A DNA stretch of 64,000 nucleotides, from contig JALJCS010000034.1 of assembly GCA_023055355.1 (NCBI GenBank), forward strand, positions 6,586,001 to 6,650,000, read 5' to 3'. A model generated the notes under the pieces. The model was not told the DNA's origin. It worked only from the letters and a program-made list of their open reading frames with translations, and did not search any database. Position 1 is the first letter of the stretch; each line of letters starts with the position of its first letter. Positions 12,301 to 22,740 of this stretch are shown piece after piece. This DNA comes from Agelaius tricolor. Its lineage: Eukaryota; Chordata; Aves; Passeriformes; Icteridae. The position numbers and the translations under genes are program-made.

Positions 12301-13908
12301 CTTGTGATATTTTATTCAAAGCCCTATTTTCAGGACTTGCCCTGTTGAATCCCAGTGAGCATGCTTGGGGTGAAGAAAAAGCTTCTGTGTTTTCCATATT
12401 TCACAAGGGAAATTTCACTGTCTTTTTAGATATTGTTTGTAAGACTTGAAAAACTGCAGAAGCTGGGGGAGCATGGAAATAAAGAAGATCGGCTTTGCCC
12501 TTTTAAAGTGTATCCAATGCCATTTTTTTTATATTGAGTCTCATAGAAAAGAAATGGAAATCTCATACTCCATATACCTCCCACTGCTACTAGAATCTGT
12601 TTTTCACTGGGCTACATGAGAATGGGGTCATGCCATACTGTGTTTAACAAACTAGGATGCTGTTTTGAGAAAATTCTTCCTGACTCCCTCCTAGGAGTTG
12701 TTTTATGTAGTGATAGATTGAATTGACATGTCCCTATAAATACTTTCTCTTACTGAGACACAAAAAAAAACTGGTCAAAATACTCAAAATTTATTTCCCT
12801 TCAGCTCTGAGTTCTACTGCTTATTCCTGAAACTTCACAGTTGTACTTCCAGTGTCCAGTGTGGATTCACTTAAGTTTATAGGATTTGTTTTCCCCCTGG
12901 ATGGTTTCCATGCATACATCATAACCAACACTCCTAATGTCTGCAGTGCATGGCAAGTATGTGCTTCTTGCAGCAGAATAAGAAGTTATCCTTTAGCATA
13001 AAATAGCCATTAATCCAAGGCAATTGTATAGAACACTCTTTTGGTACCAAGTTATAGCAGGCCCTTGACACTTAGTTGTTGATGTGATTTAGAAGAGTAG
13101 TACTATCCATTTTCAAAATAATTCCTTATTTTTTTTATTTTTTATTATGATAATACAGTTTTTGAAAAATCCTTGAATATATGATTGCATGTTTTGAGCT
13201 CTTTTTGTGTGTGGAAAGAGTTTTAGTTTCTACAGCAGAGGATGGAATGAATAAAAAAGGCAGTGACTTGTTATGTATTATTATATTATATGCAGAGGCT
13301 TAGAAACTGTCCTCAACATTATTTAAAACCATATAATAATGTCATTGTTTGGCTATCAAAGAACTTGGTACAGGAACAGATTTCCCTTGGGTTTTGTTAG
13401 CAGAAGAACATGGAGAGAGAGGGTCTTCAGTAAGATTTGGGTCTTAAAATTCTGATTCTTTTTCTTCATCTTCTGAAAATGATGAGGTGGCCAACCTTGC
13501 ATTGGATTTTATGATGTCATTTGTTGTTGTCATGTTTGTGTAATTTTTTGCTTGAGATAATCCATATGCTATTTACAACTCTGACAGAATCCAAGGTATG
13601 TGCCCTTTTATAGTTGAAAACAAAAAATTGCAAGTAGAGCCTGGGACTGATTTCAATATAAATTATTCTTTTTTTCTGGTTCTGATTGTATGTTCGCATA
13701 TTGTGTTTCCTCTAGCGTGTATTTTTTTGTCCCTTGTTAGACTCAGCTTGTAGTGGGAATGATGTTCCTTCCTATAGGTGCTTGGATCCAGGTTGGAGCT
13801 TCTGTAGGATTTCTGCAAGATGTGATCTGTTGGTAGTGCAGCCAATAACACATGAGCACCACATGCTATAATAATCACATTCTTGTTCATGAATTTCCTA
13901 TTTTTCAG
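9321..13908. other. non-coding stretch
   Basis: No gene is supportable. A 41-base segment at 12089-12129 has an acceptor-like and a donor-like edge (TTCCCTTCTGCAG ... CAGCAG/GTAAAA) and stays open in one frame, but it is too short to weigh. Confidence 0.55.
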
Positions 13909-14014
13909 GAAACTGGAGCTTCTGCTATTAATTTGTAATCAGCTTTGTGAAGAGTTGTAATTAGACATTTGGACAATGCAGCATTTTGCTTTCCCTCATT
14001 GCTCAAAAGAACAG
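13909..14014 (+). other. candidate non-coding exon
   Basis: A 106-base segment lies between an acceptor (GAATTTCCTATTTTTCAG) and a donor (AACAG/GTGAGTGT), both close to consensus. All three + frames contain stops. If it is spliced, it would be untranslated or part of a non-coding RNA. Isolated good splice-site pairs occur by chance in sequence of this length. Confidence 0.15.
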
Positions 14015-14770
14015 GTGAGTGTAGGAAATTACCTCGTAATGGCCCTGAATGACATTTAATTTTAATTCTTCTTCATCTGGTCTTATTACTTTTATTATAA
14101 TTACTTATTTATTATGTTACTTTTAAGCATTTTTGCATGCTTATTTGGATTGTTGGATGGATTTTATTATGTTGGTGTGTCTGATTGTTCTTGCTTCAAG
14201 TCAGAGTTTAATTTATAAACCCCTAAATTTTCAGTGCTGTTGTGTGAACATAGATGCCATGTAAGCCCATATCTGTTTCCATTCCTTGCATGTGGAGCTG
14301 AAATGGATTTGGAATCTTTATCTTGTGCCCCTGACTGCTTCACTTGCCTTTTAATCTCTCTCTCTCCAGGATTTACAGGGGCTTTTCAGTTTCATGGAGC
14401 ATTGTGAATAACTGCAATTATATATAAAAAAAAATCTCAGAAGAAACTCTCTTTTATGGTTCTCTTTTTTCCCCGTGTGGAGCTCCACTTGAGCCCTGAC
14501 ACAGAGCTTCTTGTTTTGCCAGACATACTCCATGGCTGGAGAAGTCTGTGCTGCAGTGCACTGAATATCTACATTAGGTTGGGCAATGTGTAATGGCTGA
14601 GTTTCAGCACTGCCCAATGGAGAAATCTCCCTGTAAACTTCAGTTCTGAACTACAAAAGTATAGAATCCAGGATACCAGCCATAACATGTGACACTAAAA
14701 CGTGCTTTTCTGAAGTTTACAAAAGTTATCTGTTCCTTTTTATCAAGTTTTCTCCATAAATCCAACCTTT

Positions 14771-14829
14771 GTAGTGCAAAAGTAGTGCACATTTATTGTA
14801 TGTAGTGCACAATTATTGCATGGCAATAA
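14771..14829 (+). repeat. GTAGTGCA tandem with adjoining small hairpin
   Basis: The string GTAGTGCA occurs at 14771, 14782 and 14802. The last two copies extend to near-identical 20-base units (GTAGTGCACATTTATTGTAT and GTAGTGCACAATTATTGCAT). The end overlaps a perfect 7-base inverted repeat, TTATTGC/GCAATAA, with a 3-base loop (14813-14829). Confidence 0.8.
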
Positions 14830-16605
14830 ATCTCTGCTCTCAAAAGCAATGATTTACAGGAAGAGCTGAGAAAATGAAGGTATTCAGATATTAATGGTAT
14901 GATCATTTCAGCCCACATCACTGCAGTAGTCTGGGAGATTTTATTTAGAAAATCTACATTTTTAGATTTAGGTTCTACCTTTTTGAGCAAACTATTCATA
15001 TTTAAAGGGCATAGGTTAAAGTCCAGACTAAGAAGACCACTTCAGCTACAGAGTAGATGTGACTAAGATTAAAATAATAGCATTTCTGTTTGTGTGCAGC
15101 AGCACAAGACCTTAACACTGTGCTGCTTCCAGTAACACAACTGGACCATGAGAATTTTGGAGGGAAGAAACTCTTATTAGAAAATTTAACATAAATCCAC
15201 CCATTTAAAATACTGAAAGTCTTGTCCCCTTTTCTTCTCTAAAACTTTCATTTATGGACTTCAGTTGTGGTTCTGGGCTTAACTTTCCTCCATGCACTAG
15301 AAGAAATTTCAGCTCATTTAATGCCAAGTCATTTTGGCATCTATCACAGAGGTAAATGAGGAGCTTGTAGTGTTGCATGCTCTCTGCATAGTGAGCAACT
15401 GGAAAATAACAAGGCCTATTAAAAGTAAGTTAAAAATGTCAAAACCAAAGAAATTAATGTTGTCTCCTACATCTTAAAGCTGCATTTGGTATATATTAAA
15501 AAAATATAGAACAAAAAAAATTGAATTAGTTTTAAAATTAAAAAATACATAAAAATATATTAGGAAAAGGTATTTTACTCTAATATTGAAAACATGTTCA
15601 AAGAGTTAGATCCTATTTTCTTGCTCCTGGGAGAATTTTACCTTTTAAAGTAATGCTAGCAAAGGATCATTGATAAGCTTTCATCTATTGATAGTATTGT
15701 TAAAGGCAGTCACTGAGTTAGGGATTTGGATATTTTAGAGATGAATGACATGCAGTTCTCAAAAATGCAAATTCTTCCCATGTTAACAGCTTTAATAATA
15801 ACTCAAGAGTAGGATAAAAACCTTAAGTCTTCTGTACTGCATGTCTAACAAAAATTATAATTTGGCTTTTTATTTTTGGGTTGTACAAAACTGAATTTAC
15901 ACTTATGAGTCTGAAAGCACAGAAGCTGCCCTTGTAAAATCAGAAAACAGTGCCCATGTTGCAGCTGTTCTTAGAGGGGATATAGGCCTGTAATGAATTT
16001 CAGGGCATTTCCTCATATCTCATGCACACAGAAAGAGCTTTTATTGACTTCTGAGGAGCAGCAGATTGCAAAGGGTTAATCCAGTTTGAGGATTGCTTCT
16101 AAAAATGAAGATATTGAAGCTGAGATGAAACAATATCAAAATTTGTAAATCAAAAACGTTTTGACTCTTTGTAGTGAAGCAGGATTATTTATATGCAATA
16201 GTTCTCACTTTGTGGCACTTAAAATATCTGTGCTTTTTCATTTGACTTACATGTATTTAATGATTGGTTTGCAAAAAAAAAGTCTTCTTTCTGAATAGAG
16301 TGAAAAGTAAAAGTTGGTGTGACCAGGCTACAGACAACTTTACTGACTCAAAATTCAAATATTGGAAATGTAGGATCTACTTTTTACCAGATTTTTTTGT
16401 ATAGCTTTCAAATGTTTTTTTTTTTATGTCTCAGTGTTTGTCTGACTAACCCACTTAAACATCTTTCTCAAGACATGCTGTATGGATTACTGGATGAATT
16501 CTTCTGTGCAACTCAGTTTTCTCTTTATAGCTGGACTGTATCTTACACAATGCATGGGATAAACACTTTCCTTTTCACCTCCTGCTGGATTGCCTGTAAA
16601 AAGCT
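14830..16605. other. non-coding stretch
   Basis: AT-rich with dense stops, and no element recognised. An especially A/T-rich patch lies around 15490-15570. Confidence 0.55.
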
Positions 16606-17242
16606 GTTTTCTGTGGGATCTCAGCACATCGTTCCCGATGTCCAGAGATGCCAGGAGAACCCTTGGGGGTCTCGAAAACCCTGGAATGTTGCCAAGAGTG
16701 TTTGGTGGCTTGATTTTGATCCATCCACAGAAGTAACAAGAGTCTGAGGACAAGAGAATCACTTTAGGTGATAGGTGTAAGGTGTAAAAGAGACACATTT
16801 AGAGGGTGAGATATAGACTTTAAGGTTTTTGGTACAGGGGGGTTATGGAGACAAGATGGAGGGATCAGGGCGTGTCTTGTCCTTCTTCTTTCTTCTTCTT
16901 GTCCTCCATCTCCTGTGATGATGTTGGCACTTAGAGATTGGTTTCTAGTGAAGGTGCACTTGCTAACATGGGCGAAAAGCATTGGGAAATAAAGGTAAAT
17001 ATTGTATACGTAGGTTTTAGTATAAAAAGACATGACCGCCCCATGGGTGGTCAGAGAGTGCCTGTGACTGCTTGCAGATCAGACCTCTGTTGGGCAGACA
17101 GAAAAATTTTGTAGATAAGAAATAATAAACAACCTGAAGACCGAAAGCTGAAGAGTCCAGACTCGTCCTTTGCATCGCGCCCACCAAAGAACCACTCTAC
17201 CCGTGTCGGGGCAGAGACAGACAGCCGGACCCGACAGTTTTC
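16606..17242 (+). mobile_element. solo LTR of an endogenous retrovirus, with target-site duplication
   Basis: A 625-base LTR runs from TGTGGGATCTCAGC (16612) to GGACCCGACA (17236), with TG...CA termini. It is flanked by perfect 6-base direct repeats GTTTTC at 16606-16611 and 17237-17242. Inside are a TATA box (TATAAAAAG, 17021-17029) and a poly(A) signal AATAAA (17124-17129) about 100 bases downstream. The last part is CpG-containing and resembles U5. No primer-binding site or gag/pol sequence follows, because the flank resumes directly. This is a solo LTR left by LTR-LTR recombination. A 6-base duplication fits the class II/ERVK-like integrase groups. I believe the family is widespread in songbirds, but I cannot name it from sequence alone. 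The 142-codon open frame across its left edge is incidental. Confidence 0.88.
17021..17029 (+). promoter_or_regulatory. LTR TATA box
   Basis: TATAAAAAG lies about 100 bases upstream of the LTR's AATAAA signal, at the expected U3/R position. It marks the element's own promoter on the + strand. Whether it is active now cannot be judged. Confidence 0.6.
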
Positions 17243-18636
17243 AAAAGCCAGCATTTAAGAGCAAAACGTGCTCTGGTGAGAATACAGGGAGGAGCATCAC
17301 TCTGAGGCAGAGCTGGGGGTGCAATCACTCCTCAAGTCTCATTTCACTCCCCAAAGTGGCTCCTAGGGAAGTTGCTAGAAACAGGTTTGCTTAGGGGCAG
17401 TTCTTCACAGCCCAAGAAGGGAAGGGTGTAAAGAGCTATTCTGTTTTCTTTGCTTGTCTGTTTTCATGCATAAGTGTTGCAAAAAAATAAATAAAATCTG
17501 TGTGTGCAGTGGGATCCCAGGAAGCTGCAGAAAGTTGACTACTGCAAGGAGCTGAATCCACAGAAATTGCACATCTTTTCTCCCTGCCCTCAAATCAGCT
17601 TAGAGTGGTTAAAAAAGTTTCTCAGTTAAGAAAAGTAACAAGATTTAATAGAAGAAAATCAGCTGAATATGAGGAGTTGATATTATTTTTTTTATTCCTA
17701 TGTAATATCAGATAATAGTGAGAAAGTGATTACATTTTAACTAAAGGAATTAAATAAAGCTCCAAAAACATAAATTAGAATTTAACTATGCCATTAAACC
17801 CCAATTTAATTAGCAAGCCATCATTACTAGATAATAAAGACCTAATACAAAATGCACAACAATTTCTTGTATACACAGGGAAAAAAAAAAGCAAGCAGTA
17901 AATTTCATTGAGCAGATGACTTTCTGGTACATTAGTAGAGGAAAAAAATGCTGAATGGGTGTTTTAGTATGTAATGAGGATGAGGAATTAATAGAATAGT
18001 TGGACAGCCCAATTTTGGCCATAAATGATTTTATACTTAAGGAAGATCCAGGGAATACCAAAAGAATATTAACAGAAGAAAATGTATGCCCTTGATTTTC
18101 TTGGCATGAAATTTTTTTGGACCTAAATAGCCAGTGAATTTATAGTATTTATTAAGTTAACTTGCCTTATTTTATTCATAATTTCAGAAGAAAACAGTGA
18201 GTTGAAGGCTTCACCAACTTTTGTGGAGATGCATGTCATAAGAATACCCAGCATGAGTGTATATTAAAAGGTGCTGGTTTTCCTTAGAGAAAAATACTCT
18301 TCAGGCTGATTAATACAATTTTGTTCTGCTGGATTTGTGTGCTAGCTTTGGTAGAACCTGCCTCAAGTTTTGCAGATGCCAGCAGACATTTAGTGACTGC
18401 AGTTTGGTGCTGCTTTTGATTTTCTGTCAGAACTTGTCCCTGCTATGTTTCCTGCACATATCAGGAAGGGTCAGAGTTCTGTACTTCTGGATGCCTTTTA
18501 ATATAGTTGCTGTAGGCAGAACTTGCCTTGGTGGTGGGTTTTTTGGCATGGTACCACCAACAGCCAATTGCTGCAGGAACCACCAGAAATTCCTTTATTT
18601 AATTGCAGTTTGCTCACTGCTGAGACGCGGCTGGTG
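17243..18636. other. non-coding stretch
   Basis: No gene seen. The 18330-18640 part is GC-richer and holds overlapping open frames on both strands without recognisable domains. It leads into the CTCF motif. Confidence 0.5.
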
Positions 18637-18651
18637 CCAGTAGATGGCAGT
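18637..18651 (+). promoter_or_regulatory. CTCF core motif
   Basis: CCAGTAGATGGCAGT matches the vertebrate CTCF core consensus CCASYAGRKGGCRSY at all 15 positions. CpG dinucleotides lie on both sides (GACGCGG before, TCGGG after), in an otherwise CpG-poor region. CTCF binds such sites at insulators and chromatin-loop anchors, and the motif points along the + strand. Occupancy cannot be read from sequence. Confidence 0.55.
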
Positions 18652-19266
18652 CGGGTACTTTGCTTCCACCAGCAGTCAGCTGATGAAATGATCCTTTTAA
18701 TTTGGATACAGTGAATACTGTAGCTAAAAGAAATGCTTTTTAGCTTGATAATTCCCACGGTTTTGCTTCCCTCTGTGCCCTCATTATCGAGGTGCTGGCA
18801 GGAAGTCCACCCCTCTGCTTTCTCCTCTGCCTGATGCCAAGATTGCAACTTTTACCTTCCAGCTGTGTCTGTGTGGAGCTGAGAGCAGGTGTATGAAAGT
18901 TGCTGTGCAGCCTGTCCCCCTGGCACTGGCAAGACTAGATAATTTATAAGCTTCATGTTTTAAAACTCATTCTGTCTGAGTAATTTTAATCACCCTACCT
19001 GCACTCCTCCCTGTAGCATCATGAGGTCAGGCACTCTCCTGCGTGAGTGGCTGCGCTGTGTTGGTGGCTGGGGATGAAACAGTTCTGTGCTCAACCACAG
19101 GAGCATAAGGAATGTAATTTGTTCTTCAGGCCCAGCTCTTACAAGCTGTTAGGCACACACACAACTTGAGGCAAGTGAGCTGGAGATGCTCATGGATTTA
19201 GTTATCTGTAGATTTATGGGGTTTTTGAGCAGGGCTGGGGCGCTGTTTGTACATTGGTCTGTAGGA
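18652..19266. other. non-coding stretch
   Basis: I see no supportable element in this 615-base stretch. Confidence 0.5.
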
Positions 19267-19710
19267 CCCTTCTATTGTAAACAAGGTGCCCTGATGAAGG
19301 CAGGAATGATGACTCTGACTCCATCTCATCAGAAGGCCGATGTATTACTTTATTATACTATATTATATTAAATAATACTATACTAAAGAATATAGAATAC
19401 TATACACTAAAAAATACAGAAATGATACTTACTGAATGCTAAAAAGATAATAATGAAAACTCCTGACTCTCTCTAGAGTCCCAACACAGCTTGGCACTGA
19501 TTGGCCAAAGAGTGAAAATAACCCACAGCAGAATCCAATGAAACAATCACCTGTGGGTAAACAATCTCCTAACACATTCCAGATGAGCAAAACACAGGAG
19601 AAGCAAATGAGATAATTATGGTTTTCCTGTTCTCTCACTGCCTTTCAGCTTCCCAGGAGAAAACCCTGAGTGAAGGAATTTTTTCAGAGAATGTGAGTGC
19701 CACACCCTTC
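19267..19710 (-). mobile_element. solo LTR, second family, reverse orientation, with target-site duplication
   Basis: A 432-base LTR (19273-19704) reads on the - strand from TGTGGCACTCACATTCTCTG to TTGTTTACAATA. Perfect 6-base repeats CCCTTC flank it at 19267-19272 and 19705-19710. On the - strand it carries a CCAAT box (TTGGCCAATCAG), a variable AT-rich block of AGTAT units, and AATAAA (complement at 19349-19354) shortly before the 3' end. It is the same family as 48658-49064: they share the promoter-proximal block, the AT block and the GGAGTCAGA...TCATCATTCCT segment. The 3' terminus is not CA, but both copies end at the same relative point. No internal retroviral region is present, so it is a solo LTR. 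Confidence 0.87.
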
Positions 19711-22002
19711 AGCATACTCTGGGGATGCACAGAGTTACTGTATTAACACATAGGATTGCATTTGGGGGAAGAATATATTGATATCTCAAATCTTTTTCTA
19801 ATGCCACTTTCCACTCTGTCTAGATGTGACTTTAGACTGGAGGCAAAGCTGGTGATGTGTATTGTACACTCTGAGTGAAATTTTATTTACATGGAAGTGC
19901 TGCTTCTGGAACCAGATGGTCAACACCAGAGAGCAGTGAATGAACTTTCCTAATCAAGGTCCAGGTTTGCTTGCTTTTTTGGCTTTACCTCTCTCTGAGC
20001 TGCTTTAGCATTGTAACTTTAGTTGGCTTTAAACTACCACTTCTGTGTTTTCTGAAAGGTTAGGAAAAAATTAAATATGGGCTTAGATCAAACACTGACA
20101 GGCTACAGTATGTCCACAGAATGATGCTTAGAGAGTAGGCTTCATAACCTCAGTAAATTCTCTATTTAGTGTTGGGGTGGATGAGAATGTGCATAGATGT
20201 ACTCTGCCATACCATTCCTTCACTGTTGCTGTGAAAGCATCTTAATCTGAAAAAGCAGTAAGATCAAGTGAATTATATCGTATTTTATGATATATATATA
20301 ATTATGTCATATCTAACCCTGTATTTAGTGGTTTGGAAACAAAATGGACTTCAGAGTGCAAAAAATGTAGGCATATTTTATCTCAGAATTAAGGTAACAT
20401 GCAACATATTCTCACTGGGTAAGGTAAGATGCCTTTACTGGTATAACTGGTGGAAGTATTTGTGCTCTTTGTACAAATCTGCAAGTGCTGTTGCAGAATC
20501 AGTCACTGCATTGTTGTAGCATGTCAGGCCTGGGCAGTTGACATAATGCACAACTATAATCACCATTTTTGTGATTAAAAACCAGGTGATCACCCATAAT
20601 ACTAATGGGCTCTTGCCACACAAAAGAAATAGCAATTAAGGTTCTTATGAATTATTTATACATTATTACTCCTCCCCCCCATTAGATTCTAAATTGAGGG
20701 TTAGCTTTAGATCACAGTTCTGTGTGGAGATCTGTAACCCCTCTGAGCTGCACATGCACTCATTAACTGCAGGCACATTTGCACATGGGCTGGATTTCTC
20801 TCCTAAAGCTGCCAGTCTATTAAATAAAGACCAGGTTCCATCTTCAAAGCCCTGCTGCTGTGTTGCTTCCTACAGGAATGTGCATTTTTATGTTTCTAAA
20901 AGCTGTCTTGGCCCAAGGATTCTCTCTCAGGTTTGAGCAAATGACCAGCTGTCAAATTAACAGCAGTGAGGGTTGCTTTTGATTTTACTTTGATTTCAGG
21001 CAATTAGTATTCAGCCTGTAGCAGTAGTCTTATTATCCACAAAATTTTAAAGAAATTTGCCATACTCCATGTGTGTGTTTGTGCTGCCAAGATCTTCTGG
21101 CTGTGTGAAAGAAATGAGCAACCTTGGGCCATGTCTCACTGGCTCTTTCTGTCAGGTGATGCTGAAGACATTACAAAGGCATTGCAGACTTTGGGGGGTC
21201 AGTTTGACTCTAATGGCCTGTGAAAAAAAACCAAAACAACCACAATAAACCATTACTATTAATATTTAGCCATTAAATGGAAAGTTCTCATAGAGAATTT
21301 TTGGTCCCAACAAGCTTTACATTGTTTGAAGTAAAACCAGAGCCTGCCTTTGCATGAAAAGTGTGTGCATGAGACCTAGAAATCATTGGAGAAAAAATGC
21401 TCTGCTTTTCCCCAAAATAACTGAAGTATAGAGTAAAGCCTTTATTAGCTCTTTCTTCCCCAAATATTTCCGGTTTTGGTGTTTTGCTGGGGCCTTTTAT
21501 TTGTTAATAATTTTTTTGATTTCTGTTAAAAGTCAGTTTAGTTGCACTGTTGAGATTGCAGGATGTGATCTTGTCTGTGTGATGTGTTCTGTGGGTACTC
21601 TGACTGCTGCTATTGTCTTGACAGCCAGAGAAATGTTGGGTCTCTTTTTCTTAGTGAATTCTGGAAGGTATTTTTCCTTTTTAACCTTTCTGAATTGGAT
21701 GAAGGAGGGGAAAACTGGGGAGGCAGACAGGCTGCAATGGAAAGCTGATCAGAACTCAATCTTGTGACAGTTTTAACTGTACTACTGATGAGTAAAATAT
21801 TCAGAAGTAACAGATTCTCACAATTGCTGGCATGGCAATAGTGAAACTTTGGGGTCAGAGTGCTGTTACCAGTGCTTGGAAGCTCTCAGTAGTACAAAAG
21901 TTGCTGATAAAATCCTGACAGCTCTGGGATTTTGCATTCCTTAGTAAATCCTGTCTCAGATGTCAGGGTTTGGATTTTATTTTTCCCTTTCCCCCTTAAC
22001 AG
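19711..22002. other. non-coding stretch
   Basis: No gene recognised. Short open frames of 60-90 codons occur on both strands without motifs. Confidence 0.55.
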
Positions 22003-22124
22003 TATGTTTACAGGATTCACAACAATATCTTGGGATTTGTTCTTCTTGTAAAGCCAGTAAGAGTGATGTGGTTAATCTTCTTCACTGTGTTCCAAACGTA
22101 CACCCTGTTCCTCAGACTGCCTAA
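22003..22124 (+). other. candidate internal exon, unrecognised
   Basis: A 122-base segment is preceded by a strong polypyrimidine tract and acceptor (TTTTTCCCTTTCCCCCTTAACAG) and followed by a consensus donor (GCCTAA/GTAAGTAT). Two + frames are essentially open, one of them ending in a TAA exactly at the donor. The complementary strand also stays open, so frame alone says little. No homology is recognised. The splice signals are better than the coding evidence, and a non-coding RNA exon is as likely as a coding one. Confidence 0.2.
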
Positions 22125-22559
22125 GTAAGTATTTAGTATTAACCAATATATATCTCCTTGTTGTCTTCTTTGCATTCTACTTTCCCAACTCTCATTTTTG
22201 TAATCACAGTGATACATGTATTCTGAATGTCACTTTTATAGTACCTAATCTAGTGTGGTATTAGCATAATCTCCTTTAATTTTTATGTTCTTAAATATTT
22301 TTTCTTCCCTCTGTTTTTAATATGAAAAAGACCCAATTGGATAAAAGTTGAAGAAATTCACAAATTCTTTTTAGTTCTCTCTTCTGGCTACTGTCTGAAA
22401 AAGAAGTGCTAGCAGGAGGGCAGCTTTTTTAGAGAAACCTGAGTTTACTGCACACAGTTCCCTCCATTGAAATGCTAAAAAGCACAGCTTTTCAGCAGTC
22501 ACTTCCCTGCCCAGTGAAAATAGAGTTCCCTTCTCCTGTTATTTTATCCACAGATTCAG
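22125..22559. other. non-coding stretch
   Basis: AT-rich, with no element supported. Confidence 0.5.
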
Positions 22560-22740
22560 TATCTTACCTTTTTTCAAATTGAATTTTGTAAGCCACTTAT
22601 CTGCCCGTGATTTTAGCTTAGCTAAATCCATGAGAATTTCATTGCTTCCCCATTGTGCATTTGTTGACTCGCCCGTTCCGTGCGATCAGCACATTTCACC
22701 GCTTTGCTGTACTTCCCCCCCTCCTCGTGTTGATAAAGAA
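22560..22740 (-). mobile_element. CR1-type LINE fragment with reverse-transcriptase remnant
   Basis: On the - strand, 22628 down to 22560 encodes DLAKLKSRADKWLTKFN and then LKKGKI. This fits the spacing DLxKLxxxAxxxLxxFNxxKxK(V/I) of the C-terminal part of CR1-clade reverse transcriptases, just after the FADD catalytic box. The match is gap-free over 23 residues. The adjoining block up to about 22740 is unusually rich in CpG for the neighbourhood, as CR1 sequence is. The frame breaks upstream on that strand, so the copy is dead and short. The right edge is a guess from composition. Confidence 0.5.

Noticed and set aside
16319..16747. 142-codon + strand open frame
   Set aside because: It runs from unique DNA into the left part of the solo LTR (which starts at 16612), has no recognisable domain, and the LTR boundary proves the right part is element sequence. 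The frame is incidental.
22017..22217. - strand 66-codon frame opposite the candidate exon at 22003-22124
   Set aside because: Its implied acceptor is AT-rich without a pyrimidine tract, while the + strand has the better signals. Both strands being open shows how weak openness alone is here.
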